Source: Fremontodendron californicum (lineage: Eukaryota; Streptophyta; Magnoliopsida; Malvales; Malvaceae). From it: 64,000 bases of DNA. The stretch is taken from assembly GCA_030761205.1 (NCBI GenBank), contig JAULJL010000027.1, positions 5,089,001 to 5,153,000 of the forward strand. The letters are read 5' to 3'. Below, one piece after another: positions 36,561 to 48,446 of this stretch (position 1 is the stretch's first letter; each line of letters starts with the position of its first letter). The notes below the pieces were generated by a model, which did no database searches, was not told the DNA's origin, and saw only the letters and a list, made by a program, of their open reading frames with translations. A program made the position numbers and the translations under genes.

Positions 36561-37223
36561 TCATCATCAATCAGGGCTAAATCCAAATCGGCTAACACTA
36601 AATCACTTTGATATACATGGGCAATATAAAATAATAAAATATATATAACCTTTGGGAACTCAAACCGTATCACTATTTGTTCTTCTTTGGGTAGAACAAA
36701 CAATATACAATATGAGCTTTCTCAAGTACTTTAGAAAGAAAGACCTAATAAAGAATATCCCTTTTGGATGAATATATCTTTACAAGATCAAATTAATATC
36801 CTTAACAAGTACTCTCACTTCTAAGAGTTCATATGAATAAGAACCCCCTTTAGGCAGGTAATTACACATATTCCTTCAAAGAAGAAAAATCTCTAAGAAT
36901 CCTTATGGAAAAAATTCATGAATTTAAATAAATAGGATACTTTGATAATCCTATCCATTTAATTCATAAAATTTTCGTTGAGACAATTGCCCACAAAATT
37001 ACACTTTAAATAACCAGTGTGTCAACAAAAATTATTAATATAAATAAAATTCAATAAATGTTCATGACATCGACAACTCTCTAGACAATTTGAAACACAA
37101 ACAAAATCAAAAGAAATTACATCTAAAAATGAATATATATATATATATATCATGGAAAACATTCTAATTGATTTACCCATGTAATCGATTTTAGTCTTAA
37201 TTTAGTTTAGCTCTGATACCACA
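36561..37223 (-). pseudogene. copia gag start and leader (continuation)
   Basis: Across the Athila-type insertion the minus-strand copia gag reads on: LADLDLALIDDEPP joins PTNQSIVEQKAHYQKWERAN once one GCGGC copy is removed. The leader continues to a primer binding site: the plus strand reads GCTCTGATACCACA at 37209-37222, the complement of TGTGGTATCAGAGC. Confidence 0.8.
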
Positions 37224-37736
37224 TGTTAATAATCTAGATCGCTAAATTAGAAACCAAAACACAATCACATGAAACATAACAATCATACAAAGTAATAAGA
37301 TAGAGATTAGAAGACATGCCAGTGTTGGAAGCCATGATTAAAATGGATTGCCCTTTGTGGATTATCCTTTGTAATCTATTTAAGAGTTTTTCTTAGATCG
37401 ACTAGATTCTACTTTCCCTTTCTCTAGGTTTTTGTATAGTAACTATCAATGGGACAAACCACACTCACTATCTATTTATACTAGGATTTTATGGATGAGA
37501 GGGGGAAACCTAGCACATTATAATTATAATTAGTTTTGGTCTTCCCATTAAAGAGTTCACTTTAGTTATCAAGCCATACACCTTTCATACCACATTCAAT
37601 ATTTAACCTGAGACGAACCTAGGCCCAACTATATGGATCACATAGTGATTTGGGCTTTACCAATTTCTTTAATTCGATCCGTTTTTCACAAACAAAAGCA
37701 ATTAGCAAAAGCTCACATTAACAATATTTTCCAACA
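37224..37736 (-). repeat. 5' LTR of the decayed minus-strand copia
   Basis: 513 bp with TGTTAATAATC...TTTTCCAACA ends, next to the initiator-tRNA primer site. The partner LTR on the left side is missing because the element is truncated at 26250. Confidence 0.8.
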
Positions 37737-38515
37737 TGGCCTACTCAAAATAAATCAAATGGACAACAAATTATTAAGACATTTGGTGATTTTTTATTAA
37801 AAGAATACAAGAAATTTTATATCATCATGTTAAGTTTTATAATTTTCTCAATGAGATAAAACCAGAGCATTATACAAAGAGTGTTAAAACCATATGAAAA
37901 GGAAGTTTTAGAAACAAAGCACTAAATGATGCTCGCACTGTGATGCAGCAGGTTTACAATGAAATACTGCTGAAGTGGTTAGACATTACAACTATTACTG
38001 TTGTCCAAAGACATAAAAGGTCTTGACTCCTAAGTTCGAAAAACATGCATGGTTTAAAAAGCAACAACACAAATAATGAGATAAAAAAATAAACCGAGGT
38101 CCTTTACACTGGATTCAGTCTTTCAATGAAAAACCTTCCCCATATAGTGAAATCCCGAAATTAAAATATGCCTACAAGGATCTAATTATAGATTAGGTTC
38201 ATTATGGTAGAGTAGAGCCACAATAACAGGCTTCAGAATTCATGATTCTGATAAAGTTAACATCTCAAAAACACTGTAATTAACTAGAAGGTTAAATGAA
38301 AGTAGATTAAAACTAACTAGAGCAGAATTGCAATTTGACAGAAAAATGAATATCAGTCCCTCACTCATCATCTCTCTTAGGTAAATGAAACTATCAACTT
38401 TATGATCCCCCAATCCTCCTATTCTAGTCACTTGTGAATCTGTTTGAGTCCTCAAACTAAGTAAAAGAAACCAACAAAATAATCATGGCATATTTACACA
38501 ATACAGTTACGATAA
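37737..38515. other. intergenic or intronic, no gene seen
   Basis: AT-rich with no domain. It might be an intron or 3' flank downstream of the exon-like stretch at 38529-38830. Confidence 0.35.
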
Positions 38516-38528
38516 AGATCAAAGGATC

Positions 38529-38850
38529 GAAGCATACCTGCCTCTTAATAAGAATTTGATCCCAAATGCCAAATCTTTAATGGACCACTTTCCCAGAGTC
38601 TCAGAGCATGTAAACCTAAGATTTTTTTCAAACAAAGTAGAAATCGTCTCTAACCATGTCTTATTCGTATTTTTTGGGCAAAGAGCCGTTGAAAAGTAGG
38701 TTGACGAAAATATCCCCAGGGTTTCCTTTTTGTTGTACCAGTGTATCCCGTCCTCGCTTGTAAATTCATAAGACGGGTTTGAGTTGGTGGCCCCCGCTCC
38801 TGCTACCACGTGGGCTTGCCAATTCTTTTGTTTTGAATTTTAAAGTACAA
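38529..38850 (-). pseudogene. orphan exon-like coding stretch, unknown function
   Basis: About 100 codons are open on the minus strand, with protein-like composition (SYEFTSEDGIHWYNKKE, KTWLETISTLFEKNL, GKWSIKDLAFGIKFLL). There is no in-frame ATG: the frame runs upstream to a TAA near 38845. At the 3' side AAGAGGCAG is followed by GTATGC, a good splice donor. It looks like one exon of a gene whose other exons are not visible, perhaps cut by the retrotransposon cluster to its left. I do not recognise the family. Confidence 0.4.
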
Positions 38851-38869
38851 GTTTGGATGCCGGATTAAC

Positions 38870-40275
38870 TGTAACGGATTCTTTGGCAAAATGAATCCGA
38901 GTCCGAATTCAAAAATTCGTTCAGAAAAATTTGAATTTGAATTCGTTTAAATTCGATTTGATCAGAAAGTTAAAAACTCGAATTCGAAAAAATTCGAACC
39001 TCAAATGGCTCAAGGCCGAAAGAGCCCGAACTCGAAAATATCCGAATCCGAAATTATCTAAACCCAAAAAACCTAAACCCAAAAATACCCGAGCCCGACC
39101 CGAACCCGAATTTAATACTAAAAATAAAAATTATCAAATTGTAATTAAATAATTTTTTATAAAGCAAGAACTTTATTTATTAATTTTATTAATTTCTTTT
39201 TTTAATAATTTAATTAAAATTTAATTTAATTTATATTATATATATATGATAAAATAATAATTTTATCAAAAATAAAATTATATTTTGTACTTATAATTTT
39301 AATATCCCATATCTTGATGAATCCATTATCTAAAATTTTAAACTCATGAAAATTTTAGAAATGTACATTTTTTTTACATAAAATATTACTTGTCCTTTAT
39401 TTATGTTATTTTGAGAGCATCCTTATAATAGTATAATAGTATTTTCTATATATTAAAATTAATTAATAGCAATTCATTCATTTTAACTTATCTCTAGTAT
39501 AATAGTATTTCTTATATTAAAAATAAATAAAAACTACTTTTTAAAAAAATGTGTTGCTCTTTGCAACATATATATAGTTTCTTGAGCATATTATTAAATT
39601 AAGTCATTAACATCATATTCACTTGTCCAAACCCGGACCGATCCGAAATATAGGCCTCAAATTCTACCCACACTCGCCCATATTTGTAAATGGGTAGTCC
39701 AAGCCCGTTTAGACCTCAAAGTTGAATGCCAAGGTTCGTCCCTAAAAATCTCTTATTTTGTAGTGAATATAAATTATAATGTATTTACATGTTGAAATTC
39801 GAGTTCATCAAATCAATTATTTTAAATATTAATATGATTAATTTATAATATATCATATTTTTTAAATTATTTAAAATTTTATTTTATATAAAAAATTAAT
39901 TTTATATTATTTTGATGCTAACAAATATTGATTTTAATAAATAAATATAATTAAAAATATCATATGATAATAAAAGATTATTTTTAAAAATAATAATAAA
40001 ATTATTTTTAAAAGTAAATATTTAAATTATGTAAAAATGATTACATCTAACATAAAATAAAAATGATGTAAAACAAACCCGAACCTGAACCCGAACTGAA
40101 CCGGAACCCGATTGAGCCCAAACCCGAACGGACTTGAATCCGGACGGACCCGAATCCCATCGGACCCGAATCCGAACTAACTCGAACCCGATTAAACTTG
40201 AATCCGAATAGATTCGAATTCGAATGAGCCCGACCCGAACCCGTCCAAACTCGCCTAATTGCCGCCTCTAATTGT
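38870..40275. repeat. CCCGAA-rich interspersed repeat region
   Basis: Degenerate CCCGAACCCGAA / TTCGAATTCG motifs occur in three blocks (38880-39115, 39625-39735, 40075-40265) separated by A/T-rich DNA. The right block ends in the AATTGCCGCCTCTAATTG style of plant fold-back elements. Individual boundaries and target duplications are not clear. No gene. Confidence 0.55.
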
Positions 40276-40519
40276 TACCTTAGATCCAAATTTAATACAA
40301 TTAAACAAAAACACAACAATCAAATCAAATCCAAAGTCAGGAGGTCCGTTGCACAATCTGTTTTGAAATCTGAGTTTTACAAGTAAATGATGTTTGAAAC
40401 TTTTATAAAGACCACTAAAAAAATATTTTTATAAAGAAAATATTTAAAGCAATGTTTATTATTTATTTTGAGTTAATAATTTATGATTATAATTGAGTTA
40501 TGTAAAAGTTTATTGATAA
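40276..40519. other. intergenic spacer
   Basis: No gene or element seen between the CCCGAA repeats and the TRIM-like element. Confidence 0.4.
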
Positions 40520-41591
40520 TGTTAAAGTAATAAATGTAATTAGAGTAATCTTAGAGATTCAGATTCAGATTACGATTTCAGTATTATTGTAATAATTACT
40601 GTAGTGATTATTTACTTAGATGATGAAAACCCTCATGTATAAATATGACACTCTTGTATAGATTTCTAAACAATTCAATAATATAAGCAATATAGCCCTT
40701 TAGGTCTATTTCCATGGATGTAGGCCACCATGGTCGAATCACGTATTCTTTTGTGTAATTGTGTTATCTCTTTCTTCTAACATGATATCAGAGCTAAGGT
40801 TTTTTATGATATTTTGCCTGTGTTCTCCTGCTGCGTGTTTCGTCACGTTTCCTGCAGTGTGCTACGTCACGTCTTTCTGTTCATTTTGCCTGTTACGCCA
40901 TGTTAGATTTTCCTACAACGTGTTACGCCACGTTTTCTATACCTATTGCGTGTTACGCCACGCCAGATTTTTCTGGAACGTGTTACGCCACGTTAGATTT
41001 TCCTACAACGTGTTACGCCACGTTTTCTATACCTGCTGCGTGTTAAGCCACGCCAGATTTTTCCGCAACGTGTTACGCCACGTTTTCCTGCAACGTGTTA
41101 CGCCATGTTTTTTGTACCTGCTACGTGTTACGTCACGCCAAGATTTTTCTGCAACGTGTTACGCCACGTTTTTCTGTTACGTGTTATGTCACGTCTTCTT
41201 GTTCCTGTTGCGTGTTACATCACGTCAGATTTTTGTGTCATGTGTTCTACCACATGTTCTCTTATTGGTTAACAAACTCAAGTTAGTATTTACAATACCA
41301 CCTTGAATTTGAGAATGTGTTAAAGTAATAAATGTAATTAGAGTAATCTTAGAGATTCTGATTTGATTTTGATTCAGATTACGATTCCAATATTATTATA
41401 ATTATTACTGTGATGACTCTTTCCTTAGATGGTGAGAACCCTCATGTATAAATAGAATACTCTTGTATAAATTTCTAAACAATTCAATAATATCAGCAAT
41501 ATAGCCTTTTGGATCTATTCCCGTGGATATAGACTACCATGGTCGAACCACGTATTCCTTTGTGTTATTGTGTTACCTCTTTCTTCTAACA
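40520..41591 (+). mobile_element. TRIM-like mini LTR retrotransposon
   Basis: Two similar direct repeats, 40520-40782 (263 bp) and 41318-41591 (274 bp), both start TGTTAAAGTAATAAATG and end CTTCTAACA. TGATATCAGAGC directly follows the left one, one mismatch from the initiator-tRNA primer site. GAATTTGAGAATG precedes the right one as a weak purine tract. The total is under 1.1 kb with no gag or pol, the definition of a TRIM. The flanks are GATAA and TATAA, an imperfect target duplication. The interior is filled by tandem repeats. Confidence 0.85.
40820..41265 (+). repeat. minisatellite inside the TRIM
   Basis: A degenerate unit built around CGTGTTACGCCACG, spaced roughly 30-35 bases and alternating with pyrimidine-rich spacers (TTTTCCTGCAA, TTTTCTATACCTGCTG). 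It recurs more than ten times. An open frame of 181 codons runs through it, but it is a repeat artefact with R-H-V/C-V-L repetition. Confidence 0.85.
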
Positions 41592-42938
41592 TATAACTCT
41601 CAAATAATCAAGTTCGTGAGATCATAATTTTTGAATTTTATCTCTTCATTTTCACTTTATCAAATAATGAATGAAAAAATATATATTTTTCTTTATTTTT
41701 TTTCTACTAAACACATTAATAAAATATATATTTTTCATTATTTTAATTTTTGTCCCTTCCAATTTTTTAACTCTCCATTTTCCTTTCTATCTCGGTACCT
41801 CCTAAGCAAAGCCTTATGGCTATTCTGCAAGCATGAGCAAGTGAGTGTGTCTATATATGTGTTTTTATGAGATAACATTATTCTGTCTAATCAATAAGCT
41901 ACTCAATCAAGATAGTCCTATCTGTTTTATAAATCCTCTCATTCGAACTCGAGTCGAAGGTATAAAAACAATTTACAAATTAAGTTTATTAATTCTTAGT
42001 TACATTACATACAATCAAATTTTAATTTAACGATTGTTATTCTTGGTTAAGAGAGTTGAAGCTCAAAATTTTCTTCCCTTTAAATTTTTTCATGTTTAGA
42101 TAAAAAAAAATACACACACAAGTACTTATAACATGAACCCGCAGCACAAGGCAAAGGCAGACAAAAAGCTATCCGACATAATCAAATTGAAAGAGTAATG
42201 TCTTACAAGGTTGGAGATTAAAGGGTTAAAGTACGGTCGAAAATTTTGGATACCACTTCAAATGAGAATTAGAAATTTATTCGATTCCATATGAAATTTA
42301 AGATCGGGAATTTAATGAAATGATAGAAAACTAATTGAATCGATTAAAATCGATAGAAAAAAAATCATATTATAAGGTTTGTGATGTGTTAGGTGATGAT
42401 ATTATAAGGTTTTAGACCAAGATATCTATTTTATTTTGTTATAATATGGTTAGGGTATCGTTAGATTTTGTTTAGGTTTAATCTTCATTTTGAATGATTT
42501 TAAAAATACATTTTTCTATATCAATTTAATGTATATAATATTTTATTTTCGAAATATTTTTACGAAAAATCCAATCTTAAATTACAAAAAAAAAAAAAAA
42601 AAAAAAGCTACTTGAATAGCTTTTCCGGGTCAATTTTTTTTTTTTTTTGTTCTTGAAAACATAGATATATATCCTTTGCATTGATTGGTTTAGCAATCAA
42701 ACCAAAGAACATCCTACACATAGCTCATTGTGTTCTTAAATTAAGCTTAATCGAAGCAAATTACTTAGGTTGCACATAGATAAGAATCCAATTGAATAAA
42801 AACCCAGAAGCAACAATATTAAGAAAGGAAAGAAAATAAAATTTACAGAGTTATTCTAATATCAGTTGTCTCACAAAAGTTTAAGCCTCTCAGCACCAAA
42901 AATGACAAGTATTTCTAAATAAAAGGAATGCAGCTCAC
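41592..42938. other. intergenic, no gene seen
   Basis: AT-rich, with an A run at 42587-42606 and a T run near 42636-42650. No coding domain. Confidence 0.4.
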
Positions 42939-43003
42939 CAAGAACAGCACATGGGAAGTTAAATGCCGTAACTGCACCAACTATTCCAAGGGGATTCCAC
43001 ATC
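42939..43003 (-). pseudogene. isolated ALDH7 exon
   Basis: On the minus strand, after an AACAG acceptor, it reads MWNPLGIVGAVTAFNFPCAV followed by LG and a GTGAGC donor. This is the conserved VWNPLGIVG...FNFPCAV segment of family 7 aldehyde dehydrogenase, which lies N-terminal to the exons at 10977-13271. Strand and order agree with one old gene now spread over about 32 kb by transposon insertions. The segment between this exon and the one at 13271 (WNACIALVCGN...) is not found, so exons were also lost. Confidence 0.8.
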
Positions 43004-44000
43004 TGTTCCCAGAATACATGAGCAAAATTCAACCTTAGTCTCAGACTTCATTTATGAGTCCAAGTTAAAAAGTATAAAAGAATCATTGCAAAAACTTAGT
43101 ACATTAGGCCATTGCTGCCACCAAAAGAATCATTGCAAAAACTTTCCGACCACCATGAATATAGTGCAAATGACAAAAAAAAAAAAATAGTTGCTGTAAA
43201 AGAGAAAATATCTTAAGTAAATAGTACTGTTATGTAATTTGGTGAATTCAAACTATGAACTATGAACACCTTAAGTTTAGAAGAAAGGTCTTGTTGCAGC
43301 ATTGCTTTGACTTATTAATAAATAAATTTTCTTTTAACAGACTAATTGTGTATATTTTCCCCAGAAAATAGAAATTGGCAGATGCTCATTACCAAGTACC
43401 TCTTGATTAATTTGAAGATTGAAGAAAATATTTAAACTAACTCAACTAAATAATAAATGGCTATAATAGCTAATAAATTATCAACTACTGTATTTAATAT
43501 AATATTATAATTATAAATAGAATGTTAATTATCCTTAAAAGGTGCCCTAAAGATACTCCGCTCCTAATCCTTTTTCTTATGTGGTGGCTCCCATCTCATA
43601 CTAACTAGTAGTAATATTTTATTTGATTCTTTTTTTGTTGTTGTTTAGATTTTGGTATTTTGTTAATCAACGTTTTAAGACACTCTTTAAGATTATTATA
43701 TATAGTAATATCTTCACTTAAAGACATTTATTAGCAAAATATATATTTTTTTGGTATTAAAAAAGTTTAAATGATATGGTATTATAGTTTGAGTTCCATT
43801 TCGATACACTGGTGAAAATTTTTAATTTTACATGCAGAGTTAAGAAATTGATATATGTCTATTTTTTTAATCTAAAAATTCTATTAACGGAAATAATTTC
43901 TCTTTATAGTATTTATTTTAAAATTCTTTTTGTGGTTGTTTTTTTTTTGGTTGGTTTTCTTAACCTAAGCCCTAAGCCCTAGGCTAAGCTAAACAACGAA
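43004..44000. other. intergenic, no gene seen
   Basis: AT-rich DNA. No further ALDH7 exon could be found toward the CCX gene. Confidence 0.4.
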
Positions 44001-44084
44001 CAAAACGCACGTGTATCCGTTGTCGGGTTTAGGTCCGTTTTTAACCCGCAAAAAAGGAAAAAACGAAAAGAAATCCAAAATTTT

Positions 44085-44406
44085 GAGAAATTGCCAACGA
44101 ACTTCCTTTCCTTCTTTTCTCTCTCTTTTTCATCAACGAACTTCCTCGTTCAAAAAAAAAAAAACCAAGAAGCCATCAAATTTAATTCTCTCTCCAAATC
44201 TTCAAACCCTAATCTTCCGCTTTTTTCCTCGAAAATCATTAATTTTTCTGCTTTGATCACCGGTAAGTATTCGAATTACATATTCAATTTCTCTTCTGAA
44301 TTCGAGGCTGGGGTTTTCTAGCTCCTTAGCTGAAAACCCTAGTTAATTCCACTTTCTAAGAATTTTTTAAAAGCTTTATGTTTTAGTTTAGATAAGGAGA
44401 TTATCA
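44085..44406 (+). promoter_or_regulatory. CCX gene 5' leader
   Basis: Pyrimidine-rich leader (CTTCCTTTCCTTCTTTTCTC) typical of plant 5' UTRs. A possible 5' UTR intron donor, CCGGTAAGT, is at about 44260. The acceptor is not certain. Confidence 0.4.
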
Positions 44407-46387
44407 ATGAGGAACCATTGTCTTTATACTTCAAAAAATCCCAAATTTCATGGGATTTTCAATGGAATAGCTGCTATGATTCTATTTTTCTTATTCTACA
44501 CCCGGGTAGATTTCTTAAGAAACCCTAATATTAACCAATCATCTCGGCTTATTAACCATAATTTGACCCAAATGAGTGGTTTCCCTGATGGGCTTGATCA
44601 TGTTAGTGTAATTCGTCGGAAATTTAGTGAACTTGATGCTAATTCATCAAATTTAGCGGTTAGGAATGGTCAATATAATGAGTTGAATGTAAGCTTGAGC
44701 AACCCTGCTTTCTGTACTGGATTGTTTGATCATAAGGGTTTTGCTAATCAATGTGATTTCTTGAAAGCGAATCCGCAATGTTTTTCGGATGGATTCTTTG
44801 ATTACGTTAAGTTTTTCTATTGTGGTTGTGGAGAATTTAGAATAGTGGGCTATGTGATATTGGGTTTTTGGCTTGCTGCTTTGTTTTATCTATTGGGAAA
44901 CACCGCAGCGGATTACTTTTGCTGTTCATTGGAGAAGCTTTCACACCTGCTTAGGTTGCCTCCAACTGTTGCTGGGGTTGTACTCCTTCCGTTGGGAAAT
45001 GGGGCGCCAGACGTGTTTGCGAGTATAGCTGCGTTTTTAGGGACGGATACAGGTGGAGTGGGTCTTAATAGCGTGTTGGGTGGTGCAGTGTTTGTTACTT
45101 GTGTTGTTGTAGGGACTGTCTCCCTTTGTGTAGCGGGGAAGGGGGTCCAGATTGATAAAAGGTGCTTCATTAGGGATATTTGTTTCTTCCTCGTTACACT
45201 CATGTCACTTACAATGATATTGGTAATTGGTAAGGTGAGTGTTGGGGGTGCCATTGCATTTATCATGATATATGTGATTTATGCATTTTCTGTGGCTGCA
45301 AATGAGATTTTGAGGAAATATGCACGGAGGTTGAAATTGGATGTTGTTACACCGTTGCTTCCTGTCCGAGGAAGTCTGTTTTCACAAGGAAACGAAGAGG
45401 ACGTTTTTTGTAAATAACTCTTTGCTTGATGTGGACACTGAAAACGATCCACCCCAACTCCCTAGTTCCCTGCCACAATGGATGTGGGCTTCAAATGTTG
45501 CTATATACTCAAATCACTTCATGAAGGTCAGTTCATTAGAAGAAGAGAGGCCTCCATGGGGTTGGACTGAAGAGGGCATGGAAACTAATGACTCATCATT
45601 CTCATGTTCTAAATTAATATCGCTCCTGGAGTTGCCACTGACAGTTCCAAGGCAGCTAACAATTCCTCTAGTTGAGCAGGAATCATGGTCGAAACCATAT
45701 GCTGTAGCTAGTGCTTCATTGGCTCCTATTCTATTGGTTTTTCTATGGAATAGCCAAGGTGATGTGGGCTCCCTGAGCCGAGTGGTTACATGGTTTATTG
45801 GTGTTGCAGTTGGTTGCGCTCTTGGTATTCTTGCATGTCAGCATACTTTATCTGATCATCCACCCCGGAAGTTTTTAATTCCTTGGGTATTAGGGGGATT
45901 TTTTATGAGCATTGTGTGGTTTTATATGATTGCTAATGAGCTTGTTGCTCTGTTGGTGGCATTTGGTGTCATTTTTGGAATTAATCCATCCCTTCTTGGA
46001 GTTACTATTCTGGCATGGGGCAATTCAATGGGTGATTTGGTGTCAAATGTTGCACTAGCAATGAATGGTGGTGATGGTGTGCAGATTGCCATGTCTGGCT
46101 GCTATGCAGGTCCCATGTTCAACACACTTGCTGGTTTGGGCATCTCGATGCTGCTCGGAGCTTGGTCAAAGAATCCTTCCTCATACTTGGTTCCACAGGA
46201 TAGCAGCTTGTTTTATACCATGGGGTTTCTCATGTCAGGACTAATCTGGGCACTTATAGTTTTGCCTCGGAATGACATGCGGCCTAGCAAGATATTAGGA
46301 GTGGGTCTTATAATGCTCTATATGATATTTCTCTCTCTCAAGCTAAGCAGTGCTATGGGACTTCTATCACTGGGTGGTTTAAGGTGA
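44407..46387 (+). pseudogene. cation/calcium exchanger (CCX type), one frameshift
   Basis: An intronless gene for a membrane K+/Na+/Ca2+ exchanger of the plant CCX family. The first frame (44407-45414) carries an N-terminal anchor, a cysteine-rich loop (FCTGLFDHKGFANQC, YCGCGEF) and the first Na/Ca-exchanger repeat with GNGAPDVFASIAAFLG (G197-D202). The second frame continues to 46387 with the second repeat, AWGNSMGDLVSNVALAMNGG, and further membrane segments. The two join at a run of six T (45404-45409), where five T would keep the frame. The whole would be about 659 residues, the usual size. Such proteins move cations across endomembranes or the plasma membrane. It is either a sequencing or assembly slip at the homopolymer or a very recent null allele, because the rest is well conserved. 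CCX3/CCX4-like is my best guess. Confidence 0.88.
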
Positions 46388-47920
46388 TTTTTGTTTTGGT
46401 TGTAATTAGACGGACCAGGTAGACCAGCATGTTAGAAAAGAGCGGTCAGATTGATTAGCTTATCAAGTTATCAGTTTCCAACAACTGTCAGACTATCAGG
46501 TTTCTATGGCAGAGAAAGCCATTGTTGTATCTCTGGACATAATCTAAGCTTACATATTCAAAAGATGTAACCTCGCTGAATTCATTGTGGGCTTTCAGTA
46601 TTGTTGGAAAAAAATCTGTCAAACCACTTCCATCTGTAAATTCTTCCACCATTCATATACTTGGAACATGTCTCATTCTTCTGTTTGATCATTTAGTATC
46701 TCTTCAGCTTGGACTTGACTGTCCCTGCGCATCTCCATCTTATGTACAGTGGTTGTTAATTTTGCATCAGGCTTACAGCTAAGTATTTACAAATTTCTCT
46801 GTTGCATATGACTCGTGCACTCTTGTACAACTAATGTGAAAAAATTGAACAATAAATCAAAGAAGATTTCTACACCCCTTAAAAGTTGCATCCCAGAAAA
46901 TCCCACAGCAAAAATCATTGGTTTCATCTATCAGTGCCAAGAAAAACAGAAAAAAAAAATACAGTTCCTTAAAAAAAAATTCTTGTTCTACTTGGTTGAT
47001 GGAAGCCTATATTTCATGAAGAGCATGGCAGTGTAAGGTTGTTTTATGAAAGTAATTGGTGGTGGGAACCGGGAGCCAGGAACTGGGTGGGAAGTGTTGC
47101 TTTGGTCCTACAAAGGCAGAAGCAGCATCAAAGCTTCCCCAAATCCTTAACTGCATAAAGCAGCATGAAAATATAATTAATGTACATTCGTGCAAGGATA
47201 TGACTCCTTATAGCTTTTAATGTCTTTGAAGGACACTAAACTCTGAATTTTTGACATAATTTATCATGGTTTTAGATCTTTCCAAATATATTGGTAAGAG
47301 ATAGATGCTTGGCAGAAATTTCTCAATGATCTATTTGTTTCTTAAACGTCAAATTGAGCATTAATCGCCTGCTTTGTATGCAAAACGCAAGACTGAACTT
47401 TGTCCAAAAATAAAAAAAGAACTTTGAACATTCTTTCTTGCTCTTGTTCTTGTCTTGTACTGAAGCTGCCAACGAGCTCGTTTTTTATTCATCAGAAGAA
47501 TAGTTTTGAACCAGTGACCGGCCATGATCGAAAAGATCTTTGCATGATTGTAGCCCAGCAACTTTCTTTGTCGTTTTGTCAATAAAAAATCATCAATTAG
47601 ACATTTAGATATATCTAAATTAATTGGACCCACCAAAACATAAAAATTTTATAAAAAAAAAAAATCAATAATAGGTATCCATCATCATAATATCATATAT
47701 CTCAACCAAAAAAATCTCTCAAAAAATTTGCTTTTGGACTTTATTAAAGGCACTAATGTCTATGGACCCACCAGAAAATGAGAGCCCATCATTGGTCCTA
47801 AGAATCCAAGTAGTTACAAGAAACACCGGAAATCCAAAAAATAATCTTTAACCATTAATAAAGCAGATTAATCTTAAGTACTAGTAACATTTATTTACCC
47901 ATGTTTATGCATGTATGTAT
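46388..47920. other. CCX 3' UTR and intergenic DNA
   Basis: The first few hundred bases are probably the CCX 3' UTR (AATAAA-like AACAATAAATC near 46848). Beyond that, no gene or RNA is recognised. Confidence 0.4.
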
Positions 47921-48426
47921 AGGGATGGCAAAACTCGATCCAACCGATGGATTTCGCACCGATCCGCTCCGAATAGAGAGGTTTTTTTTTTGAGCGGGGT
48001 GGAGCGGAGTGGTTTTGGTAAATGCTTGCTCCACTCCGCCCCGCTCCGACTTTTGAAATTACTATTTTATCCTTTAAAATATTTTATATTTTTCCTTATA
48101 TTTTTAATATATATTAGATATATATACTAAAATCATATATATACTAATATTTTATATCTATACTTTTAGTATATATGTATTATATATATTATATTAAATA
48201 TTTTTATATACTAAAATTATGTTCATGAATAAATTATAATATAATTTTTTATAATATTAAGTTAAAAATAATTAATATAAATTGGGGTGTAATGGAGTGG
48301 AGCACCGTGGAGCGGTTATGGATGTAACCGACATCCATGGATGTGGATGTTTCCAACATCCATGCAAGAGTGGGGTGGAGGTGGATAAGACAATATCCGC
48401 CCCCGCCCCGCTCCATTGCCATCCCT
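47921..48426. mobile_element. Mutator-type fold-back MITE (AGGGATGGCA)
   Basis: 506 bp with AGGGATGGCA and TGCCATCCCT ends and GC-rich subterminal arms (GAGCGGGGTGGAGCGGAGTGG-like on the left, CCGCCCCGCTCCA-like on the right) around an A/T core. The direct repeat ATGTATGTAT flanks it at 47911-47920 and 48427-48436; it is 9-10 bp and lies in ATGT-rich DNA. Confidence 0.78.
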
Positions 48427-48446
48427 ATGTATGTATGTCTATTGTC

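Noticed and set aside
40761..41306. 181-codon open frame read as a protein
   Set aside because: It runs through a minisatellite inside a TRIM and one LTR. The residue pattern is just the translated repeat.
40520..41591. Reading the two similar blocks as a simple tandem duplication
   Set aside because: TG...CA ends, a primer site right after the first block and a purine tract before the second make an LTR element the better explanation.
43965..43992. CCCTAAG repeats as telomere-like DNA
   Set aside because: Only two or three imperfect units, too few to call an interstitial telomere array.
44011..44321. Two overlapping frames upstream of the CCX gene
   Set aside because: They lie in the pyrimidine-rich 5' leader and have no domain.
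47080..47170. Possible microRNA hairpin
   Set aside because: I could not pair a 20-22 base arm convincingly and it matches no conserved plant miRNA I know.
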